DNA from: Microbispora triticiradicis
GTDB taxonomy: Bacteria; Actinomycetota; Actinomycetes; Streptosporangiales; Streptosporangiaceae
Direction: 5' to 3'
DNA: 48,805 bases
Assembly (NCBI GenBank): GCA_003260025.2
Contig: QFZU02000048.1
Location: 1 to 48,805, forward strand
Under the pieces are notes generated by a model. That model had not been told where the DNA came from. It worked only from the letters and a program-made list of their open reading frames with translations, and searched no databases. This document shows positions 43,350-48,805 of this stretch, piece after piece (within the stretch, counting starts at the first letter, position 1; each line of letters begins with the position of its first letter). The translations under genes and the position numbers were made by a program.

Positions 43350-43718
43350 TCAGCGGGCGGCGAGCCGCCCGTGGTGCGCGCGGTTGGCGTCGATGAGCCG
43401 ATCGAGGGCGTCGCGGGCTGTCACGAGTTCCTCGACGTGCCGGCTGATCCGGTCCCGCTCCCGCACCAGCCGCTCGAACGCCTCGGTGGAGTTCTGCTCG
43501 CTCGGCGATTCCACGCACGGCAACAGCTCGGCGATCGTACGGCTGGAGAGCCCGGCGGCGTACAGGCGTTGGATGAACTCCACCCGTTCGACCTCGCCGT
43601 CGGTGTAGTGACGCTGGCCGCCGGCGCTGCGGGTGCTGGTGATAAGGCCCTGCTCCTCGTAGTAGCGCAGGGACCGGACGCTCACCCCGGCCCGTGACGC
43701 CAGTTCCCCGATCCGCAT
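43350..43718 (-). CDS. MerR family transcriptional regulator
   Basis: The protein has 122 residues from the ATG at 43718, which has AGGAGAGG just upstream; an earlier in-frame start would run through the promoter. The DNA-binding helix-turn-helix is RIGELASRAGVSVRSLRYYE, then QGLITSTRSAGGQRHYTD. A dimer helix follows. The single Cys68 is in IAELLPCVESPSE, a position where thiol- or aldehyde-sensing relatives keep a cysteine, so it may be a redox or electrophile sensor. It is divergent from an Old Yellow Enzyme whose promoter carries a typical MerR dyad. Confidence 0.92.
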   Translation of the reverse strand: MRIGELASRAGVSVRSLRYYEEQGLITSTRSAGGQRHYTDGEVERVEFIQRLYAAGLSSRTIAELLPCVESPSEQNSTEAFERLVRERDRISRHVEELVTARDALDRLIDANRAHHGRLAAR

Positions 43719-43752
43719 CGAACCTCTCCTGGGAAATCGCCACTCGAAACAC

Positions 43753-43784
43753 TTGCATCTAACGTCAGTGTCAGGTTCTAGCGT
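43753..43784 (+). promoter_or_regulatory. MerR-type promoter of the Old Yellow Enzyme gene
   Basis: TTGCAT (43753-43758) and TAGCGT (43779-43784) are separated by 20 bp, longer than the usual 17. The spacer holds the dyad AACGTCAGTGTCAGGTT (43761-43777; arms AACnTnA/TnAnGTT). An overlong spacer with a central dyad is the signature of MerR-family activation. Confidence 0.75.
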
Positions 43785-43842
43785 GGTCATTGTCCAGCCG
43801 GCGGACGCGACCATCCGCGAAGCACCTGAGAGGCACGCAGTA

Positions 43843-44916
43843 ATGACGTCCCTGTTCGATCACTACCGTCTCGGCGCGCTGACCCTGCCCAACCGTGTGG
43901 TGATGGCCCCGATGACCCGCGTACGCGCGGCGGCGGGCGGCCTGGCGACACCGTCCATGGCGACCTACTACGCCCAGCGAGCCACCGCCGGGCTCATCGT
44001 GACCGAAGGAGTGCAGCCGAGCCTCGTCGGGCAGTCCAATCCGGGCACCCCCGGGCTGTACACCGACGAGCAGACCGAATCCTGGCGGCCGGTGACCGGC
44101 GCGGTCCACGCCAACGGCGGTCGTGTTTTCGCCCAGATCATGCACGGGGGCCGCGTCTCCCACCCCGACACCACGGGCATGCGGCCGGTGGCCCCGTCGG
44201 CCGTCCCCGCGCCGGGGGAGGTGTTCACCCCGGCAGGGCCCAAGCCGGCGCCCGTGCCGCGGGCGCTGCCCACCGCCGAGGTGCCCGAGCACGCCCGGTC
44301 CTACGCCGAAGCCGCCCGCCGGGCCGTCGACGCCGGCTTCGACGGCGTGGAGCTGCACGGCGCGAACGGCTATCTCATCGCGCAGTTTCTCTCCAGCACC
44401 GCCAACCTGCGCACCGACGCCTACGGCGGCTCGATCGCCAACCGCATCCGGTTCGCCGTCGAGGCGGTGTCCGCGACCGTCGAGGCGGTGGGCGGCCACC
44501 GGACCGGGATCCGCCTCTCACCCGGCGCCGGCTTCTGGGGCGCGGAGGACACGGAGGTTCCCGGCCTGTACGGCGCGCTGCTCGCCGAGCTGGCCCCCTT
44601 GGGCCTGGCGTATGTCCACCTCGAGGCCACGGCCGACGAGGAGGTGCTCCTCGGGCTGCGCAAGGCCTGGCCCGGCACGCTCATCGTCAACCCGGTCTTC
44701 CCGATGGGCCCCCGGCAGACGGACAGGGCGGCGGCCGACCACTGGCTGGGGTGCGGCGCCGACCTGATCAGCTTCGGCCGCGCCTTCATCGCCAACCCCG
44801 ACCTCGTGGAGCGGCTGCGCCAGGGGCTGCCGATCGCACCGCACGACGAGTCCACCTGGTACCAGGGCGGCGACACCGGTTACCTCACCTACTCCGCCTA
44901 CCAGCACGCCGCCTGA
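43843..44916 (+). CDS. Old Yellow Enzyme family alkene reductase (NemA-like)
   Basis: This 357-residue FMN protein has NRVVMAPMTRVRA, the QIMHGGRVSHP active-site loop, GVELHGANGYLIAQFLS with the substrate-binding His-Ala-Asn, and GSIANRIRF, then ISFGRAFIANPDLVERL. Relatives such as NemA reduce electrophilic alkenes (N-ethylmaleimide, quinones, nitro esters) with NADPH. With the divergent MerR regulator and its cysteine, the pair looks like an electrophile-sensing and detoxifying unit. The terminator hairpin at 45010 lies beyond it. Confidence 0.93.
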   Translation: MTSLFDHYRLGALTLPNRVVMAPMTRVRAAAGGLATPSMATYYAQRATAGLIVTEGVQPSLVGQSNPGTPGLYTDEQTESWRPVTGAVHANGGRVFAQIMHGGRVSHPDTTGMRPVAPSAVPAPGEVFTPAGPKPAPVPRALPTAEVPEHARSYAEAARRAVDAGFDGVELHGANGYLIAQFLSSTANLRTDAYGGSIANRIRFAVEAVSATVEAVGGHRTGIRLSPGAGFWGAEDTEVPGLYGALLAELAPLGLAYVHLEATADEEVLLGLRKAWPGTLIVNPVFPMGPRQTDRAAADHWLGCGADLISFGRAFIANPDLVERLRQGLPIAPHDESTWYQGGDTGYLTYSAYQHAA

Positions 44917-45009
44917 AGAACCAGCGCTGTCACGGACCGGCCGGCCGAGGACGCCGGCCGTGTCGTCCGGGCCACCGCTGGTGACCATGGCCCTGGCGAC
45001 CACCCGGAT

Positions 45010-45038
45010 GGCCCCGCGCGGGGTTGCCGCGCGGGGCC
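45010..45038. terminator. perfect 12-bp hairpin between convergent OYE and GH9 genes
   Basis: GGCCCCGCGCGG (45010-45021) and CCGCGCGGGGCC (45027-45038) form a perfect stem with loop GGTTG. The location between two convergent genes fits a bidirectional terminator. Confidence 0.75.
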
Positions 45039-45039
45039 C

Positions 45040-45070
45040 GTGCTCGTCAGACGCCTGTGCTCGTCAGACG
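45040..45070. repeat. 14-bp direct repeat spanning the GH9 stop codon
   Basis: GTGCTCGTCAGACG occurs at 45040-45053 and 45057-45070. The second copy contains the GH9 stop codon (45064-45066), so the gene has a second copy of its own last bases and stop just behind it, as in the DUF2945 gene. Confidence 0.85.
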
Positions 45071-47367
45071 GGGGTGCAGGTCACCTGGGACGGATTCGAG
45101 TTGGTGCCGTTCCAGGAGCCGTTGAAGCCGAACGAGGTGGAGGCGCCGGCGCCGAGCGCGCCGTTCCAGGACAGGTTCACGGCCTTCACGTCCGATCCGT
45201 TCACCGTGTGCGAGGCGTTCCAGAGCTGGGTGATCGCCTGGCCGTTGGGGAAGGTCCAGGCGACCGTCCATCCGCTGGTGGCGATGGTGCCGGTGTTCTT
45301 CACGGTGACGGTCGCCCCGAAGCCGCCGGGCCACTGGCTGGTGACGGCGTACGTCGCGGTGCACGCCTTACCCGTGCTCGCCGAGGGTGAGGGCGACGGG
45401 GAGGGACTCGCCGAAGGTGAGGGCGACGGCGAGGGGCTCGGAGAGGGAGACGGGCTCTGTGAGGGGGACGGCGACGGGCTGGGGCTGGGGCTGGGCGATT
45501 CCGAGGGCGAAGCCGACGGCGACGGGCTCGCGGAGGCGCCGGCCTTCTCCGCGGTCCAGGCGCTCACCCAGGCCAGCACCGCGTTCCAGTTGATCGCGAC
45601 CTCGTTGACCGACCAGGCGTTGATGTCGTCCAGGTAGCACCTCTGCGGCCTGCACCCGCCGAGCCTCTCCTGGGCGACCGGGTCCTGCAGCCCGCTGTTG
45701 GGGCCGCCGGCCAGCGCGCCGGGTGGCGCGATCGGCAGCGACGAGTCGAGCTGGTGGGCCCAGAACCGGTGGTGAACGTTGCGCGAGGGCTGGTCGCCGT
45801 ACCCGGTCACGTACGACTGGCCCAGCGGGTTGCGGCCGAACTCGTAGGCCATCGTCTCGAACACCCCGTTGCGGAAGCGTTCCTGCCCGCTGAAGTCGTA
45901 GGCGAGCGCGAGCAGCGCGGCGTTGTTGAGGATGAGGTTGTTCGAGCCCCAGATGTAGCCGCCGCCGGTCGGTGCGAACGGCACGGGGTAGCCCTGGTTG
46001 CGCATCGCGGTGAGCAGGGTGTCACCGTTGCTCACGAAGCGGTTGCGCAGTTGCGTCCCGATCGTGGAGGTCAGGCCGTTCGGGACGAGCGCGAGCGTGA
46101 TGTCGCCGAGCGAGCCGACCTCCGACCACTGGGCGCCCTCGTTGGTGAAGCTCCTGCCGTAGTAGAGGGACGAGCCGGTGAGGGCGTCGCGGTAGGTCTG
46201 CTTGCCCGTGGTGACGTACAGCTCGGCGGCCGCCCAGTAGAACTCGTCGGTCACCTTGGTGTCGACGTACGAGCCGCCGCCCTGGTCGTCGTTGCTCGGG
46301 GCGATGATGGACGGGTTCGCCTTGGCCGCCGCGTACGCCTTCTCGGCGGCGGTGAGGCAGCGGCTGGAGAAGGCCGAGTCGATGGAGGCCCACACGCGGG
46401 CGCACTGCGCGGCCGACGCGGCGAGGTTCAGTGTCGCGGCGGTGGTGGGCGCCGACAACAGCCGGGGCTGGGGGTCCTGGTCGGGCCGCAGCGGCAGGCC
46501 GGTCCACGCCTGGTCGTGGATCTTGGCGTGTGCCATGCCCGCCAGCGACCTCCCGTCCGGGACCTGCATCTTCAGCATGAAGTCGATCTCCCAGCGGGCC
46601 TCGTCCAGGATGTCGGGCACGCCGTTGCCCCGCTCCGGGATGGCCATGGTGCCGTCGCCAAAGGCCGCGGGGTCGGCGCCGGAGACATACTTGGCCCGCT
46701 CGTAGACGTTGACGAGCTGCCACGCCGACATGCCGCCGTTCACCACGTACTTGCCGTGGTCACCGGCGTCGTACCAGCCGCCGCGGACGTCAAGCGTGTA
46801 CCCGCAGCTCGTGCGGCAGGGCACGTTGTTGTCGCCCTGGTTGGGGGAGACGTTCAGGTGCCCGGCGGGCCGGGCGTACTGGCCGCCCACGTACTGACCG
46901 TTGATCGCGATGCCGCTGCGCTGGTGGTAGAAGAACGCGAGCGCGTCGTACGGCAGCTTCTTCCAGGCGTCCGCGCCGATGTCGAAGGGCCGGCTGGACT
47001 CGTTGCCCACGGTGAGCACGAAGTTCGTGCCCGTCCCGGTGTACGAAGAGAAATCGATCTTGTGAACGGTGTCGCCCGACGGCGCGTCCTGCCCGAAGAC
47101 GGTCGTGGTCCCGGTCGCCACCACCTGGTCGGAGCCGTTGAGCAGGCTCCACGTCAGCGGCGATGTGGAGGAGTTGACGACGGTCGCCTGCTTGGCCGCG
47201 CCCGGCGCGTAGGCGACCTGGTTGACCTTGATGTTCTGCCCGAGCGGCGGCCGCGTGACGGCGTGCACCGGGCTTGTCGCGGTCACCACGGCGAACGACG
47301 CCGCGCCGACGGCAAGTGCCAGGGACAGCGCCGCTCGGGGGCGACGCGTCCATCCTGGCTTCTTCAT
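45064..47367 (-). CDS. secreted GH9 endoglucanase with CBM2
   Basis: The protein has about 767 residues from the ATG at 47367, with GGAGGT 7 nt upstream. It has a signal peptide (MKKPGWTRRPR, hydrophobic core, cleavage near SPVHA-VT), an N-terminal Ig-like domain (about 45-130, IKVNQVAYAPG), and a GH9 domain with GGWYDAGDHGKYV (the two catalytic-site Asp residues), NVHHRFWAH and WSVNEVAINWNA (the acid Glu). A Ser-Pro linker of about 60 residues follows, then CBM2: ATYAVTSQWPGGFGATVTVK and the end CTPV. It hydrolyses beta-1,4-glucan outside the cell, tethered to cellulose by the CBM. Divergent from a LacI regulator, which probably controls it. Confidence 0.95.
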   Translation of the reverse strand: MKKPGWTRRPRAALSLALAVGAASFAVVTATSPVHAVTRPPLGQNIKVNQVAYAPGAAKQATVVNSSTSPLTWSLLNGSDQVVATGTTTVFGQDAPSGDTVHKIDFSSYTGTGTNFVLTVGNESSRPFDIGADAWKKLPYDALAFFYHQRSGIAINGQYVGGQYARPAGHLNVSPNQGDNNVPCRTSCGYTLDVRGGWYDAGDHGKYVVNGGMSAWQLVNVYERAKYVSGADPAAFGDGTMAIPERGNGVPDILDEARWEIDFMLKMQVPDGRSLAGMAHAKIHDQAWTGLPLRPDQDPQPRLLSAPTTAATLNLAASAAQCARVWASIDSAFSSRCLTAAEKAYAAAKANPSIIAPSNDDQGGGSYVDTKVTDEFYWAAAELYVTTGKQTYRDALTGSSLYYGRSFTNEGAQWSEVGSLGDITLALVPNGLTSTIGTQLRNRFVSNGDTLLTAMRNQGYPVPFAPTGGGYIWGSNNLILNNAALLALAYDFSGQERFRNGVFETMAYEFGRNPLGQSYVTGYGDQPSRNVHHRFWAHQLDSSLPIAPPGALAGGPNSGLQDPVAQERLGGCRPQRCYLDDINAWSVNEVAINWNAVLAWVSAWTAEKAGASASPSPSASPSESPSPSPSPSPSPSQSPSPSPSPSPSPSPSASPSPSPSPSASTGKACTATYAVTSQWPGGFGATVTVKNTGTIATSGWTVAWTFPNGQAITQLWNASHTVNGSDVKAVNLSWNGALGAGASTSFGFNGSWNGTNSNPSQVTCTPV

Positions 47368-47502
47368 GATTAACACCTCCGGCCTTTATGTTTCGTGACC
47401 GCATCATGAGGGGGAGGCGTGGCCGGGGGACATTCCTCAGCCGCATGCGTTTCACACCCGCAGGTCATCGGATCGGGCCGACGAACGATTCTGAATATTT
47501 CA

Positions 47503-47514
47503 CGAATGCTTTCG
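47503..47514. promoter_or_regulatory. LacI-type operator candidate CGAATGCTTTCG
   Basis: The 12-bp site is palindromic except for one pair and has the central GC step typical of LacI-family operators. It lies 10 bp before the -10 hexamer TAAACT (47524-47529) of the LacI gene and in the GH9 upstream region, so it could regulate both. A near-palindrome, TGAATATTTCA (47492-47502), adjoins it. Confidence 0.5.
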
Positions 47515-47536
47515 CGGACTCTCTAAACTCTCGCGT

Positions 47537-48577
47537 GTGACCGGCACAAGCCTTCCCACCGAGCTAGGACCGCGGCGCCGCCAGGAGATCACGGTCGCGC
47601 AGATCGCCAGGCTGGCCGGGGTGTCCCCGCCGACCGTGTCCAAAGTGATCAACGGACGCCCCGGCGTGTCGGTCGCCACCCGGCGCCGGATCGAGGAACT
47701 GATCCGCGAGCACGGCTGGCAGCGCCGCCCGGAGAGGACCGAGCCCGCGGCCATCATCGAGGTCCTCTTCCAGGCCCTCGACAGCCTGTGGGCGCTGGAG
47801 CTCATCCGCGGCGTCAACGAGGTCGCCCAGTCCTACGGCCTGACCGTGGCCGTCACCGACATGCACGGGCACAACTCCCCGCACCGCGAGTGGATCGAGG
47901 AGGTCCTGGCCCGGCGCCCCACCGGTGTGATCGCCGTCTCCGCCGAGCTGAGCGACCACGAGTACGCGCAGCTCGCCAGCAGGTCCATCCCGCTCGTCGC
48001 GCTCGACCCGCACGGCGAGCCGAGCCATCGCGTCCCCTCGGTCGGCGCGACGAACTGGAACGGCGGCCTGTCGGCCACCCGCCACCTGCTGGAGCTCGGG
48101 CACCGCAGGATCGCGATGATCAACGGCCCGGCGGCACTGATGTGCTGCCGCGCCCGGCTCGACGGCTACCGCGCGGCCATGGAGACCGCGGGCGTGCCCG
48201 TCGACCCCCGCTACCTGCGGACCGGTCCGCTCTACGTGGAGACCGGCCGTACCGAGGCGCGAGCATTGTTCGCCCTCCCCGACCGGCCCACCGCCGTCTT
48301 CGCCGGCAACGATCTGCAGGCACTCGGGGTCTACCAGGCGGCCCTGCGGGCCGGGCTGCGCGTGCCCGACGACCTCAGCGTCGTCGGTTTCGACGACCTG
48401 CCGCTCGCCCACTGGACGGACCCGCCGATGACCACCGTCCATCAGCCGCTGGCCAAGATGGGCGCCGCCGCCGCGGAACTCGTCATGGCGGTCAGCGCGG
48501 GCGACACGTCCGAACACCACCGCATCGAGCTCGCCACCCACCTCGTCGTACGCGGGAGCACGGCCCCACCGGCCTGA
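47537..48577 (+). CDS. LacI family transcriptional regulator
   Basis: This 346-residue protein has a LacI helix-turn-helix near residues 16-45 (TVAQIARLAGVSPPTVSKVI, then NGRPGVSVATRRRIEELI) and a periplasmic-binding-protein-like effector domain with GVIAVSAELSD, HLLELGHRRIAMINGP, AVFAGNDLQALGVYQAAL and LSVVGFDDLPLAHWTDPPMT. TAAACT ends 7 nt before the GTG and no Shine-Dalgarno is visible, so it is probably leaderless. Its place opposite the GH9 cellulase suggests that it responds to cello- or xylo-oligosaccharides. The true ligand is not shown. Confidence 0.93.
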   Translation: MTGTSLPTELGPRRRQEITVAQIARLAGVSPPTVSKVINGRPGVSVATRRRIEELIREHGWQRRPERTEPAAIIEVLFQALDSLWALELIRGVNEVAQSYGLTVAVTDMHGHNSPHREWIEEVLARRPTGVIAVSAELSDHEYAQLASRSIPLVALDPHGEPSHRVPSVGATNWNGGLSATRHLLELGHRRIAMINGPAALMCCRARLDGYRAAMETAGVPVDPRYLRTGPLYVETGRTEARALFALPDRPTAVFAGNDLQALGVYQAALRAGLRVPDDLSVVGFDDLPLAHWTDPPMTTVHQPLAKMGAAAAELVMAVSAGDTSEHHRIELATHLVVRGSTAPPA

Positions 48578-48704
48578 CCGGCGGCGGGCCGGAGGCGGCC
48601 GCCGAGGCGGCGCAGTCTTTCGGGTCGTCGGCGATCGAGGCGGTGAGGTGAGGTTGTGTCCGCCCGGGGCATCCGGTCGCCGGGGTCCGTTCGAATGACT
48701 GTAC

Positions 48705-48805
48705 GTGGAGAGATGGGAGACCGCTGAGAAGCGGGAGGCCGAGGCGGACGGCACGCCCCCCGCGCGGCGCGGCGGCCGGCCGCCCTCGCGACGGCCGGGC
48801 GGGCC
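48705..48805 (+). other. possible start of a gene running out of the window
   Basis: From the GTG at 48705 a frame stays open to the window edge, coding MERWETAEKREAEADG, then Pro/Arg-rich sequence. The 127 bp between the LacI stop and this point hold no convincing gene. No ribosome site is clear and long open frames are frequent in such G+C-rich DNA, so this is only a weak candidate. Confidence 0.25.

Noticed and set aside
45370-45530. Repeats in the GH9 gene that could look like a CRISPR or tandem array
   Set aside because: They code the Ser-Pro linker between the GH9 domain and the CBM2; there are no spacers and the reading frame is kept.

Overview
This window is very G+C-rich DNA from a filamentous actinomycete. 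The best guess is Streptosporangiales (Nonomuraea/Streptosporangium-like), but no rRNA or marker gene is present to settle it. Supporting signs are F420/flavin LLM oxidoreductases, a DUF574-type S-adenosyl methyltransferase, an actinobacterial c-di-AMP riboswitch, many GTG starts, and many genes whose start codon lies 6-8 nt after a -10 hexamer (leaderless transcripts). It is chromosomal accessory metabolism: no tRNA, rRNA, transposase, phage gene or CRISPR was found.

Layout. 1-9.5 kb: the end of an FAD amine oxidoreductase, a GST-like reductase and an LLM oxidoreductase, then a serine beta-lactamase-like hydrolase, then four consecutive LLM flavin monooxygenases on the minus strand behind a clear sigma70-type promoter. 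9.5-14.1 kb: a 1391-residue hybrid kinase / response regulator / SpoIIE phosphatase / anti-sigma-like ATPase, coupled to a STAS antagonist. 14.3-19.3 kb: a beta-propeller lipoprotein, a divergent TetR/epimerase pair with two matching operators, a second epimerase, a GNAT enzyme and a frameshifted PAS/CheR remnant.

19.3-26.8 kb: a DUF574 methyltransferase and, just upstream of it, a two-gene unit. This unit is a 44-residue basic peptide gene (21337-21471, minus strand) that overlaps a PIMT-like O-methyltransferase with a long C-terminal extension. The architecture matches the recently described imiditide (aspartimide) RiPP class and is the best candidate for an undescribed system here. Next come an ACC deaminase/D-cysteine desulfhydrase, a GH43 enzyme divergent from a GDSL esterase, and an MFS exporter. 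26.9-32.2 kb: a methyltransferase, a 1-Cys-type peroxiredoxin next to an H2O2-producing alditol oxidase, a GH15 enzyme and a SPW membrane protein.

32.4-38.7 kb: an envelope-related region. It has a c-di-AMP (ydaO) riboswitch before a CHAP-domain hydrolase that appears to start at ATT, a Gly-rich membrane-anchored protein, a MarR regulator, a DUF4236 mini-protein, a DUF2945 protein, two paralogous secreted proteins with matching upstream elements, and a fasciclin lipoprotein. 38.8-48.8 kb: a glycogen-debranching-like enzyme, a DUF6157 protein, an alpha/beta hydrolase, an aldo/keto reductase, a MerR regulator divergent from an Old Yellow Enzyme across a 20-bp-spaced MerR-type promoter, and a secreted GH9-CBM2 cellulase divergent from a LacI regulator. 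The GH43, GDSL, GH15, GH9 and LacI genes together suggest plant-polysaccharide use.
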